Of a stretch of DNA of 64,000 nt, positions 26,646-34,131 are shown piece after piece. Numbering within the stretch: the stretch's first letter is position 1; every line of letters begins with the position of its first letter. The notes below the pieces were generated by a model. The model worked only from the letters and a program-made list of their open reading frames with translations, was not told the DNA's origin and did no database searches. The position numbers and the translations under genes were made by a program. The DNA is from Clostridium sp. 'White wine YQ' (lineage in GTDB: Bacteria; Bacillota; Clostridia; Clostridiales; Clostridiaceae), in the NCBI RefSeq assembly GCF_028728205.1, contig NZ_JAQYUU010000001.1:1291318-1355317 (forward strand). Direction: 5' to 3'.

Positions 26646-27029
26646 CTACATAATTTTTAATATAGCATCTAGTACCCCCATAAGTATTGGCATTGCAATT
26701 ACCATAATCAATATTTTAGCTGCAACTTCTATCCTGGAAGCTATTCCATTTGCTCCTGCCTCATTACACACTTCCATTGCAAAGGATGCTAGATAAGTAA
26801 TACCAACAATTTTTAATACAAGTGTTACATAAAATGTATCAACATTTGCCTTACTAGATATATCTCTCAAAAAATTAATTACTTCTGTCAAAGGGTTAAG
26901 TAGAAATAATAATATTATTACTCCACTTACTAAAGAAATCAGTGCTGCAATATTTTGTTTTGTCTCTTTAAAATATAAAAACAAAAATAGTGTTACTAGC
27001 GAAAATGCTACTATTTTTACAATTTCCAT
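26646..27029 (-). CDS. spoIIIAD: Stage III sporulation protein AD
   Basis: 127 residues with four membrane helices (about 3-18, 28-48, 67-85 and 105-125). The pattern FYVTLVLKIVGITYLASFAMEVCNEAG is conserved in the AC/AD family. It resembles FliQ-like parts of the export apparatus and assembles with SpoIIIAC and AE. Begins eight bases after spoIIIAC. Confidence 0.93.
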   Translation of the reverse strand: MEIVKIVAFSLVTLFLFLYFKETKQNIAALISLVSGVIILLFLLNPLTEVINFLRDISSKANVDTFYVTLVLKIVGITYLASFAMEVCNEAGANGIASRIEVAAKILIMVIAMPILMGVLDAILKIM

Positions 27030-27037
27030 CTTTCCTC

Positions 27038-27238
27038 CTAGAACATAAACATAGTTTTAATAGAATCAAATAACTTTGCAATTAAATTTACAAGCATAAG
27101 AAGTATTATCACTACTCCAGCAATATTAGTTAATGTCGCAACATCATCTTTTCCTGATGACTTTAGTACTCTTTCTAAAATTACAATTAAAAGACCAGCT
27201 GCTCCTATTTTAAATAACAAAGAAATATCTAACATCAT
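27038..27238 (-). CDS. spoIIIAC: Stage III sporulation protein AC
   Basis: 66 residues, two membrane helices (about 6-24 and 38-58) joined by a short loop with KSSGKDDVATLTNIAGV, the SpoIIIAC signature. Length equals the Bacillus protein (68). Between spoIIIAB (10-base gap) and spoIIIAD. Confidence 0.94.
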   Translation of the reverse strand: MMLDISLLFKIGAAGLLIVILERVLKSSGKDDVATLTNIAGVVIILLMLVNLIAKLFDSIKTMFMF

Positions 27239-27248
27239 ACCCTCCCGC

Positions 27249-27767
27249 TTACATTAAAAATATAACTATAGCTGCTCCAAGGCTCATACCTAAGCATCTA
27301 TACATCTTACAGTTTTTATTTTTTAAATCTTTAGCTTCATTTATTTGTTCTCGAATATTCGATAAAACTAGTTTAAATATCTTCTCTTGTCCAAAAACAC
27401 CTGATTCACCTAAAGATTTTGAGAAGTCAAGTAATATGTTTTCATCTTCATCTTTAAAACACAACTGTTCCTTATAAGTATTAAGTGAATTAAGAAAAGC
27501 ACCATAAACCTCTTCAACATTATTTTCTTTTAAGTCTTCTGCAATATTACTAAAAAAACTCCTCCATTCACCTGTATATTTATGACTTATTTCTTCAAAA
27601 GTTTCTGGCAAAGGAGTATTAACATATAGTATTTGATTTTCCATATAGACTATAGATTTTTCTAAAATCTTAAGGCTTTCATATCTTTTTACATATCTTT
27701 GAGCAAAATTAAAGCCAAGATATGTAGAACATAAAAATATTCCTAAAAACAAAACATATCTGATCAT
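27249..27767 (-). CDS. spoIIIAB: Stage III sporulation protein AB
   Basis: 172 residues. Two membrane helices, one at each end (about 2-20 and 157-172), flank a cytoplasmic helical domain containing the ENQILYVNTPLPETFEEIS and FSKSLGESGVFGQEKIFKL patterns. The topology resembles GspF/PilC-type proteins, and it probably links SpoIIIAA to the channel. Its start abuts the spoIIIAA stop, so translation is coupled. Confidence 0.93.
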   Translation of the reverse strand: MIRYVLFLGIFLCSTYLGFNFAQRYVKRYESLKILEKSIVYMENQILYVNTPLPETFEEISHKYTGEWRSFFSNIAEDLKENNVEEVYGAFLNSLNTYKEQLCFKDEDENILLDFSKSLGESGVFGQEKIFKLVLSNIREQINEAKDLKNKNCKMYRCLGMSLGAAIVIFLM

Positions 27768-28670
27768 TTAATCTCTCTCCTCTATTATCCTTACATTTTC
27801 AATAGTTCCAGGTCCCCTTCTATTACTTAGTTCAATTACTCTTTTTAATATCTTATTATCTAGTAGCCCCCTAAATATTTTTCTATTATATAAGTCATTT
27901 ATGTCGTAACCATGTATTGTAGTTATTATATTAACTCCAGAATTATAAGCTGAAATTAATGCTTCTACATCTTTATCTGAACCAATTTCATCACAAATCA
28001 GAACTTCTGGAGACATACTTCTAATAGCCATGAGCATTCCTTCACTCTTAATACAGTTATCAAATACATCAGTTCTTATGCCTACATCCATCTGAGGTAT
28101 ACCTTGAAACGACCCCGCTATTTCACTTCTTTCATCAATTATAGAAACCTTTCTACCAGGTATCCCTTTTCCTTTCATACCATTTGATATATTCCTTGAA
28201 ATATCTCGTAATAATGTTGTTTTGCCGCATTTAGGTGGGGAAATAATTATTGTGTTTAAAATTCTTCCCTCTTCAGTAATTAATGGAATCAATCCATCTG
28301 AAACTCCTTTCAGTTCTTTTGTAATTCTTATGTTTACAGAAGATATATTCCTAAGAGTTTTTATTTTATTGTTATCTATAACCCATTCTCCAGTTATCCC
28401 AACCCTATGCCCGCCATTTATAGTTATAAATCCTTGTTTAATATCTTCTTCAAAAGCATAAAAGGAATAATTGGCCATTCTTTTTGCAACTATCTTGATA
28501 TCATCTAGTTTACATATATAATTTGATATAAATTCTCTATGGTTTGTTACTATAATCAATGGTAAGTTTGCTCTCATCCTAATTTCTTGTACTTCATCTA
28601 TTTTAAATTCAGTAATGCGTCCCAAAACTTCCTTTGGTAGTATATCCAATACTGAACTATATTTGTTCAT
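27768..28670 (-). CDS. spoIIIAA: Stage III sporulation protein AA ATPase
   Basis: 300 residues, a secretion-type (AAA/VirB11-like) ATPase. The P-loop is PPKCGKTT (145-152), lacking the usual first Gly, a change I believe is common in clostridial SpoIIIAA. Other motifs are VSIIDERSEIAGSF, the Walker B-like EVLICDEIG, and ITTIHG. It energises the SpoIIIA-SpoIIQ channel from the mother-cell cytoplasm. The ATG follows GGAGGTGA and a sigma-E-like promoter lies within 55 bases. First gene of an eight-gene operon in canonical order. Confidence 0.94.
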   Translation of the reverse strand: MNKYSSVLDILPKEVLGRITEFKIDEVQEIRMRANLPLIIVTNHREFISNYICKLDDIKIVAKRMANYSFYAFEEDIKQGFITINGGHRVGITGEWVIDNNKIKTLRNISSVNIRITKELKGVSDGLIPLITEEGRILNTIIISPPKCGKTTLLRDISRNISNGMKGKGIPGRKVSIIDERSEIAGSFQGIPQMDVGIRTDVFDNCIKSEGMLMAIRSMSPEVLICDEIGSDKDVEALISAYNSGVNIITTIHGYDINDLYNRKIFRGLLDNKILKRVIELSNRRGPGTIENVRIIEERD

Positions 28671-28693
28671 ATCATCACCTCCACTTACAGTAA

Positions 28694-28720
28694 ATTGTAT
28701 TTACCAAATCACAAAAATAT
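28694..28720 (-). promoter_or_regulatory. Candidate sigma-E promoter of the spoIIIA operon
   Basis: Minus strand: ATATT (28720 to 28716) and ATACAAT (28700 to 28694) separated by 15 bases, close to the sigma-E pattern KMATATT-N14/15-CATACAMT. It lies about 25-50 bases before the spoIIIAA ATG. The Bacillus operon is sigma-E dependent. Confidence 0.5.
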
Positions 28721-28782
28721 AACTACATAAATAAAATATGTAAAACTGTTAATTAAAATTTTTGATTCTTCAAAAATGAAAA

Positions 28783-28819
28783 AAGCATATCAAATGGTTC
28801 TTAACCATTTGATATGCTT
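28783..28819 (-). terminator. Strong intrinsic terminator upstream of spoIIIAA
   Basis: A 17-base perfect stem with a three-base loop (AAGCATATCAAATGGTT and its complement), then TTTTTT on the minus strand. It ends the transcript of the gene at 28837-29196. Confidence 0.92.
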
Positions 28820-28836
28820 CTGCTTTGCTATTTTAT

Positions 28837-29196
28837 TTAATTTATATTTTCCCCACAGAAAGGACAAGGGATTGAGATACCTGATTCTAGCGCACTACTT
28901 TCAATAAAAATAGGTTTGTTACACTTAGTACATGTTACTTCTTTAAAATCATCCTCAATATCTTCTAAATCTTCAATTGACACTTCTTCAAACAAGTCTT
29001 CTTGTATTTCAGAAATATCATTGTCTAAGAATTCAACATTCTCTTGTATTGTTTCAACATTAACTTGAATTCCCTCAACTCTATCATTTAAATTATCCAT
29101 TAATAGCAACAATGATTTTATTATTTCTTTATTTTCTGAGTCTTTTAGACTTTCCACGGCTTCTTGAATTTTATAGAATTCACTTTTAAAATCCAT
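28837..29196 (-). CDS. CD1247 N-terminal domain protein with zinc ribbon
   Basis: 119 residues. A helical N-terminal part (about 1-65, MDFKSEFYKIQEAVESLKDS) is followed by an acidic stretch (about 60-88) and a C-terminal zinc ribbon with Cys pairs CTKC and CPFC, about 22 residues apart. This layout is that of the clostridial proteins named after C. difficile CD1247. The function is unknown; the acidic linker plus zinc ribbon suggests an RNA polymerase- or nucleic-acid-associated factor, which is inference only. AAGGAAG precedes the ATG. Located between efp and the spoIIIA operon with its own strong terminator. Confidence 0.8.
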   Translation of the reverse strand: MDFKSEFYKIQEAVESLKDSENKEIIKSLLLLMDNLNDRVEGIQVNVETIQENVEFLDNDISEIQEDLFEEVSIEDLEDIEDDFKEVTCTKCNKPIFIESSALESGISIPCPFCGENIN

Positions 29197-29225
29197 TTTT
29201 GCACTTCCTTCTTAATAATAAAAGT

Positions 29226-29248
29226 GCTAAGTCAATCAATGACTTAGC
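29226..29248 (-). terminator. Intrinsic terminator of efp
   Basis: Nine-base stem GCTAAGTCA / TGACTTAGC with a five-base loop, followed by ACTTTTATTATT on the minus strand, nine bases past the efp stop. Confidence 0.75.
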
Positions 29249-29256
29249 CACAAATA

Positions 29257-29814
29257 CTAAACTCTTTCCATGTAATCCCCAGTTCTTGTGTCGATTCTGA
29301 TAACATCACCTTCGTTAACAAACATAGGAACCATTACTACAGCATTAGTTTCTACTGTTGCTTGTTTTAAGGAATTTGTTGCAGTGTTACCTTTTACACC
29401 TGGCTCAGTTTCAGTAATTAAAAGTTCAACAAAGTTTGGTGCTTCTACAGAAAATGCTTGACCTTTGTAGAATTTAATAACAGCAAACATGTTCTCTTTT
29501 AAGTATTTTATTGCTTCTTCAACTTTTTCATAGTTAAGAGGTATTTGTTCAAATGTTTCTTGATCCATGAAGTAGTATAATTCACCATCAGAATATAAAT
29601 ATTGCATTTCTTTTCTTTCGATAACTGCTTCTTGGAATTTTTCAGTTGGGTTAAAAGTTCTATCAGTAACTCCACCTGCTATTACGTTTCTTAATTTTGT
29701 TCTTACGAAAGCTGCACCCTTACCTGGCTTTACATGTAAGAAATCTACAACGTTATAAACTTGTCCATCATATTCAAAAGTAGTACCTTTTCTTAAATCA
29801 CTTGCTGAAATCAT
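29257..29814 (-). CDS. efp: Elongation factor P
   Basis: 185 residues, the standard length, with three beta-barrel domains. It rescues ribosomes stalled at polyproline. The tip loop is KPGKGAAF with Lys32, the position modified in many bacteria. Family signature [23 protein letters not shown]-type segment is present in domain III. The ATG at 29814 follows GGAGGG; the TTG form to 29829 includes that site. No epmA/epmB-like genes are nearby. It is the usual gene upstream of the spoIIIA region. Confidence 0.97.
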   Translation of the reverse strand: MISASDLRKGTTFEYDGQVYNVVDFLHVKPGKGAAFVRTKLRNVIAGGVTDRTFNPTEKFQEAVIERKEMQYLYSDGELYYFMDQETFEQIPLNYEKVEEAIKYLKENMFAVIKFYKGQAFSVEAPNFVELLITETEPGVKGNTATNSLKQATVETNAVVMVPMFVNEGDVIRIDTRTGDYMERV

Positions 29815-29977
29815 TAAGTATCCCTCCAAATTGTATTAATCATTATATATTATAACCCTATAATCCAAAATAATACTTTCATATATCCTAAAAAAGGGTT
29901 ACATTGTCTTTTTACAACAATGATATTTTATCAAAAGTATTGATTAATTGCAAATATTTTAGCTAAATTATTGAATT

Positions 29978-30355
29978 TCACCTATTATAAGTATATTCTA
30001 TGTATGAAGAAAATTCAACAAAAGCAGACAAATTCCACTTTTCATTAATTTTCTCTATTTTTAGATTATTTATTCCTTGTATAAATTTATTTGAATTAAA
30101 TTCATCTAGCATTTTTAGTAGTTCTTCTTTTGTACCTATATAGGAGATTCCAAAGTTTATGCTATCTTTTGCTTTTGTTTCTTTTAATATTATTATGTCT
30201 TTATATTTCTCTAATATATTTAATGCAATATTATGATTTATGCTTATTTCATTTTTTCTTATTTTACTTTCAGGAAGATTTATATTTATTAAAAAACTCT
30301 GTCCTAAAGATAAGATAAGAAAGATAATAAACTTAATAATTATGGATCTTTCCAT
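29978..30355 (-). CDS. PilO-like protein of the pilus operon
   Basis: 125 residues: one N-terminal membrane helix (about 5-24, IIIKFIIFLILSLGQSFLI), then a soluble domain ending in beta-strand-rich NEKWNLSAFVEFSSYIEYTY. Position after the PilM-like and PilN-like genes, single helix and short alpha/beta domain suggest the PilO/GspM role of supporting the inner-membrane platform. Sequence similarity to PilO is not obvious to me. It overlaps the preceding gene by one base. Last gene of the operon. Confidence 0.55.
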   Translation of the reverse strand: MERSIIIKFIIFLILSLGQSFLININLPESKIRKNEISINHNIALNILEKYKDIIILKETKAKDSINFGISYIGTKEELLKMLDEFNSNKFIQGINNLKIEKINEKWNLSAFVEFSSYIEYTYNR

Positions 30356-30765
30356 TAAAGTTCTCCCTTAATCTCTATATTATCTTTGTTATAATTAATA
30401 TCTTTAATATTAATTTTCCCCTCTTCATCTATTTTTTTAATCTTATTCATAGCTAAACTTGAAGAGTCTACATTTAATATGTTTATATAAAAACTATTAT
30501 TATCTATTCGCACATTTATATTTTCTTCTTTTGATAGCTCTAATATGTATTTTATTTTTTCATTATTAAAATTATTTTTAGATTGTTTTACTTCTGGCTT
30601 ACTTTCCTTAAATGAAGTAAATTGTATAACTTTTTTTGCTGCCATAGGTAAAAGTAGTATATTAAGTATAAGAAGTATGTTAATTAAGTTTTTAAATCTT
30701 TTTGTACTTTTTTTCTTCTCTTTAATACTAATTTCTATTGGTATGAAGTTTTTATATAGCCTCAT
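30355..30765 (-). CDS. PilN-like protein of the pilus operon
   Basis: 136 residues: a basic cytoplasmic segment (about 1-25, beginning MRLYKNFIPIEISIKEKKKS), one membrane helix (about 27-44, LINILLILNILLLPMAAK) and a periplasm-side alpha/beta region. The short NFIPIE cytoplasmic motif near the start resembles the conserved NLLP motif of PilN, which binds PilM. It overlaps the previous gene by four bases and is preceded by AAGGA. The role is inferred from topology and order. Confidence 0.6.
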   Translation of the reverse strand: MRLYKNFIPIEISIKEKKKSTKRFKNLINILLILNILLLPMAAKKVIQFTSFKESKPEVKQSKNNFNNEKIKYILELSKEENINVRIDNNSFYINILNVDSSSLAMNKIKKIDEEGKINIKDINYNKDNIEIKGEL

Positions 30766-31388
30766 ATAAGTTCCTTTCTTAATTCTTCTATATTAAAGGA
30801 ATTTAGTTCTCTTTCATCACTTTTTATCATTAATTCCATCTCTTTAATTTTTTCTTTAATCTTAAAATCATTAATTACACTAGCTAATCTTTCTTTTTCT
30901 ATTTTATCTACTTCTTTTAGAAAAACAATGTATCCATTTACTATACCTATAGCAATTGCAGAACTCTCTTCAATATAACAAATCATTCTACATTTATTTT
31001 TACTTCCTCTTTTATATTTTTCAAACAAAAACACTTCATAAGGTATTATTTTTTTAATACTTGCCCTTTCAATTATTTTATTTAATATAAAAGGTTTTAC
31101 AATAGAGTATATAATAAGTGTTTTATTTTTCTTATCATAAATATAATGAAATAGTTTATCCTTAGAATTAAAAAAGTTACTATTAATTGTTTCATAAATA
31201 AATTTCTTATCTGGTCTCTTATTTGTATTTATTTTAGTAATCATTAGTGTTTCACCCTTGATTACTATACTGATATTTCCTTTTATAAGTGATTCATACT
31301 TATTGCTTTCTCTTATATAGAACTCTTTGTTTTCATGAATAAATGAGATTTTGTCTTTATTGATTAACACTTTTTTATTTAGTGCCAT
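30762..31388 (-). CDS. PilM/GspL-like cytoplasmic protein of the pilus operon
   Basis: 208 residues, no membrane helix. It has alternating beta strands and helices (KKVLINKDKISFIHENKEFYI...KPFILNKIIERASIKKIIPYE) and a charged C-terminal helix. It is shorter than classical PilM (about 350), and no actin-type phosphate motif is visible. Its place upstream of PilN- and PilO-like genes supports a PilM/GspL role. The ATG at 31388 is chosen because AAGGAG lies nine bases upstream, just past the previous stop. Assignment rests on context. Confidence 0.5.
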   Translation of the reverse strand: MALNKKVLINKDKISFIHENKEFYIRESNKYESLIKGNISIVIKGETLMITKINTNKRPDKKFIYETINSNFFNSKDKLFHYIYDKKNKTLIIYSIVKPFILNKIIERASIKKIIPYEVFLFEKYKRGSKNKCRMICYIEESSAIAIGIVNGYIVFLKEVDKIEKERLASVINDFKIKEKIKEMELMIKSDERELNSFNIEELRKELI

Positions 31389-31389
31389 A

Positions 31390-31821
31390 CTACATAACTC
31401 CTTCATAATATGTATCCTCAATCAAATAAATTTCTCCCCCATTATAGTCGAAATCAAATCTATACTTTAATTTGCCCCCCTCTAGTTTACGTATGTATAT
31501 AATTTTATTTTGAGTTATATCATAATAAACTTGATTCTCTCCACTCTTTGCACTTATGCTATTATTTTTCAAGAAATCTTCTATGTCTTTCTTTTCTTTA
31601 ATACTGTTTTTATTAATTTGAGATATGTAATTATTAATTAGTTTAATATCATTCTCCCCCATAGTTTTTATTTGATTTTCTTTGAAAGGATAGATGTATT
31701 CTTTTAAGATATTAATTGATACTAATTTATATATTGAGACAACAAGTATTGAAAAAATCATAATGTAAATCAATAATATAGCAGAGATTTGTCCCTTCTT
31801 ACAAGCTAAACACCTCTTCAT
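31390..31821 (-). CDS. Minor prepilin-like protein without Glu5 (PilX/GspK-type)
   Basis: 143 residues. A class III/IV prepilin-like N-terminus: short basic leader MKRCLACKKG, then a long hydrophobic helix (about 11-34). Cleavage after Gly10 would leave QISAI, so the conserved Glu5 is absent. In type II secretion and type IV pili this is characteristic of the tip-capping GspK/PilX minor pilin. It overlaps the preceding gene by 23 bases. C-terminal domain is beta-rich (KIIYIRKLEGGKLKYRFDFD). Function inferred from context. Confidence 0.65.
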   Translation of the reverse strand: MKRCLACKKGQISAILLIYIMIFSILVVSIYKLVSINILKEYIYPFKENQIKTMGENDIKLINNYISQINKNSIKEKKDIEDFLKNNSISAKSGENQVYYDITQNKIIYIRKLEGGKLKYRFDFDYNGGEIYLIEDTYYEGVM

Positions 31822-32233
31822 AATTTTTATTATTTACTTTAACAAAAAAATAAATCAATTTACCCTTTTGTATAAATTTTACCTCCTTAACATCCTCCAT
31901 AATTTTATTTACTGTGGTTAATTTTCCATCTGTATAATAAAAAACTCCTAATGCCTCACTCTTATACATTGCTATTTCCTCATACTTGTTTTCTACTCCA
32001 TAATTTATCTTCAGTTTATTATCTAAAACCTCATATTTTTTAACCTGAGTTCTATTTATATTGCTCTCAATTGCTATTATTCCATTTGAGAACTTATCCT
32101 CATCTAGACTATTTTTGCAATAACTTTTCTTAAAATCTATTAAGTCCACAATTATCCTAAGCATAAAACATAGCAATATGCTTGATATAAATAAATATAT
32201 TATAGTTTCAATCAGGATTACTCCTTTTTTCAT
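31799..32233 (-). CDS. Prepilin-like protein (PilW/GspJ-type)
   Basis: 144 residues from the ATG at 32233: leader MKKG, then VILIETIIYLFISSILLCF, with Glu at position 5 after the predicted prepilin peptidase cut. An upstream TTG at 32260 sits one base from an AGGAGG and would give a 13-residue leader; the start is therefore uncertain. The rest is mixed alpha/beta with lysine-rich ends. The pseudopilin-type helix and order after two other pilins fit a minor pilin. Overlaps the next gene by 23 bases. Confidence 0.65.
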   Translation of the reverse strand: MKKGVILIETIIYLFISSILLCFMLRIIVDLIDFKKSYCKNSLDEDKFSNGIIAIESNINRTQVKKYEVLDNKLKINYGVENKYEEIAMYKSEALGVFYYTDGKLTTVNKIMEDVKEVKFIQKGKLIYFFVKVNNKNYEEVFSL

Positions 32234-32235
32234 TT

Positions 32236-32679
32236 CTATCTTACATTTCTTGATATACAAACCTCCTCACTGACCATATTACTATTAAATTTACTAACCT
32301 TTTGCTCAATCTTTACCTTTATAGTATTCTCACTATTTAATTTTTGAATTTTTATGTATTTATTATTGCTATTTATTGAAGCATCAAATAAATCTGTAAT
32401 ATTATTATTTATAATTCTATCAATATCTAAGTTTTCAGAGTTTATATACAAGGTTTCATTATCCTTAAATGCTGCTAGAAGATTATCATATCCTGCATTA
32501 TAGAGTAATTCCTTTTTAATACTCTTAAAAATCACAGTCTCTTTTCTAATTTCTTCTCTATAAGCTAAAACCTTTTTAGCACTACCATAGCACTTAATTG
32601 AAATTAAAAATAAAATGCATAAAATTGCTATTACTATAGGAATTTCTATTAATACTAACCCTTTATTTTTATTTAACAT
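32236..32679 (-). CDS. Prepilin-like protein (minor pilin)
   Basis: 147 residues. The leader is MLNKNKG, then LVLIEIPIVIAILCILFLI: cleavage after Gly7 leaves Glu at position 5, with Pro8 unusual so early in the pilin helix. The C-terminal half is alpha/beta with many Asn and Ile. It overlaps the major-pilin-like gene by 11 bases. The ribosome site is weak, so translation probably depends on coupling. A minor pilin role is inferred from the leader and cluster. Confidence 0.7.
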   Translation of the reverse strand: MLNKNKGLVLIEIPIVIAILCILFLISIKCYGSAKKVLAYREEIRKETVIFKSIKKELLYNAGYDNLLAAFKDNETLYINSENLDIDRIINNNITDLFDASINSNNKYIKIQKLNSENTIKVKIEQKVSKFNSNMVSEEVCISRNVR

Positions 32680-33100
32680 TTATATACTCGCTTCCTGCTG
32701 TAATAGATAATACATCTTTCTCTAGCTTCCCTTTTTTGACTGAAATTGTAGTTGATATATTGGCTTCTCCATTAGGATCAAGTAAAAATATGTTCTTACC
32801 ATTTGAATACTTATATACATAACCATTTGGCAATTGATATTTTTTAATTAACAATCCTTTTTTATCATATATATTTATTCTTTTATCTGAAAAAGCTACT
32901 TTAATATATTGATTTGTATACTTACTCTTTAGTTTTCCAAAACAAATACTATCCTCTGTAAATACTTTTATTTCATCTATTTTATCTTCATTTATTATTT
33001 TTACTAAAGGTTTTATAAAAACAAAAATTGTACTTATAATTACCACAAGTATTGCAACCGAACAAAGTAATTCGATTAATGTAAATCCTCTTTTCCTCAC
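32669..33100 (-). CDS. Type IV prepilin-like protein (major pilin/GspG-type candidate)
   Basis: 143 residues with a textbook prepilin start: MRKRG, then FTLIELLCSVAILVVIIST. Prepilin peptidase would cut after Gly5, leaving N-methylatable Phe1 and Glu5. The mature C-terminal domain is beta-rich (NGYVYKYSNGKNIFLLDPNG). The start is GTG, overlapping the PilC stop in GTGA, with GGAG seven bases before. As the best-formed pilin in the set, it is the likeliest major subunit of a pilus or competence pseudopilus. Confidence 0.75.
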   Translation of the reverse strand: MRKRGFTLIELLCSVAILVVIISTIFVFIKPLVKIINEDKIDEIKVFTEDSICFGKLKSKYTNQYIKVAFSDKRINIYDKKGLLIKKYQLPNGYVYKYSNGKNIFLLDPNGEANISTTISVKKGKLEKDVLSITAGSEYINVK

Positions 33101-34131
33101 AACTTAACTCCATCATATATTGGTAGTAAAAAAATAATAAACATAGAAATAATTACTGTGCTTAAAATTAAAATAATTGTCGGTTCAATTATAGTTGTTA
33201 TGCTATCTGTTTTATATGTTATTTGTTTTTCTTTTTCTTCAGCTAATGATTTTAGTCTTTCACTTAATGTTCCAGTTTCTTCGCCAACTTTTACAAAGGA
33301 AATTGTATATAATGATATACAGCTCATTTCATCAAGAACTAAACTTAAAGCTTTACCTTGGATTAAGTTTTCATAAATATATAGTACTTTTTCCTTTACA
33401 ACTGGAATATTAACCTCGTTTCCAAACTGATAAAGTGCATTTTGGACATTAACTCCACTTTGAAATATCAAATAAAAAACTTGAATAATATAAAATTCAA
33501 TAAATTGATTAAAGAATTTAAATTTTCCAATGATCTTCATAATTCTGGTATTAAAAATCTTAAAACACAAAATATATGGAATTAATACTCCATAACAAAC
33601 TACATTAATGCAGCTAACGACGGGCATTTTATCGAAGCTTTTTCTCAAATCGAAAATCATCTTACAAATACCCTTGGGAACAATTTCTAGTGAAGAATAC
33701 ATATCAATAAATTGCGGTAGTAAATAAATGAACATTATCACTGAAATTAATATAATTAACGAAATTAGTATCATAGGATAAATAAGTGCATTAACTATTT
33801 TTTTCTTAATTGTGTGTAAATTTTTATAAAAGTTTCCTAGAGAATCAAGAGTTTCTTGTAGCTTACCAGTATTCTCACCTATCAATATCATTTCTTTAAA
33901 TATTACAGGGAAGATATTTAAGCCTCCCATTGCTTTAGAAATGCTATACCCTTCTCTTACCTTATCTCTAACTAAAGTAATTGCTTCCTTATGATATTTA
34001 TTTTTCAAATTAAGCTTAATCATTTCAAATGCTTCATCTATTGGTATGCCACAATTTATTGTGTTTCCTAAGGATTCAGCTATATAACTTAATGTTAGAT
34101 TATCAATTCTATGTGCTTTACTACGCTTCAA
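33097..34131 (-). CDS. Inner-membrane platform protein, PilC/GspF family
   Basis: 344 residues. Two T2SSF domains are visible (about 10-125 and 210-335). Three membrane helices lie near 115-140, 160-180 and 315-340, with VRDKVREGYSISKAM and SFVKVGEETGTLSERLKSLAEE as family signatures. It anchors the motor ATPase to the pilus base. The likely start is TTG at 34131, five bases after AGGAGA, overlapping the PilB stop by 11 bases; the longer frame to 34146 starts before that site. Translation is thus coupled to PilB. Confidence 0.88.
   Translation of the reverse strand: MKRSKAHRIDNLTLSYIAESLGNTINCGIPIDEAFEMIKLNLKNKYHKEAITLVRDKVREGYSISKAMGGLNIFPVIFKEMILIGENTGKLQETLDSLGNFYKNLHTIKKKIVNALIYPMILISLIILISVIMFIYLLPQFIDMYSSLEIVPKGICKMIFDLRKSFDKMPVVSCINVVCYGVLIPYILCFKIFNTRIMKIIGKFKFFNQFIEFYIIQVFYLIFQSGVNVQNALYQFGNEVNIPVVKEKVLYIYENLIQGKALSLVLDEMSCISLYTISFVKVGEETGTLSERLKSLAEEKEKQITYKTDSITTIIEPTIILILSTVIISMFIIFLLPIYDGVKL

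Noticed and set aside
28210-28240. SpoIIIAA P-loop lacks its first Gly (SPPKCGKTT).
   Set aside because: GKTT and the other ATPase motifs are intact, and I believe this variation is usual for clostridial SpoIIIAA.
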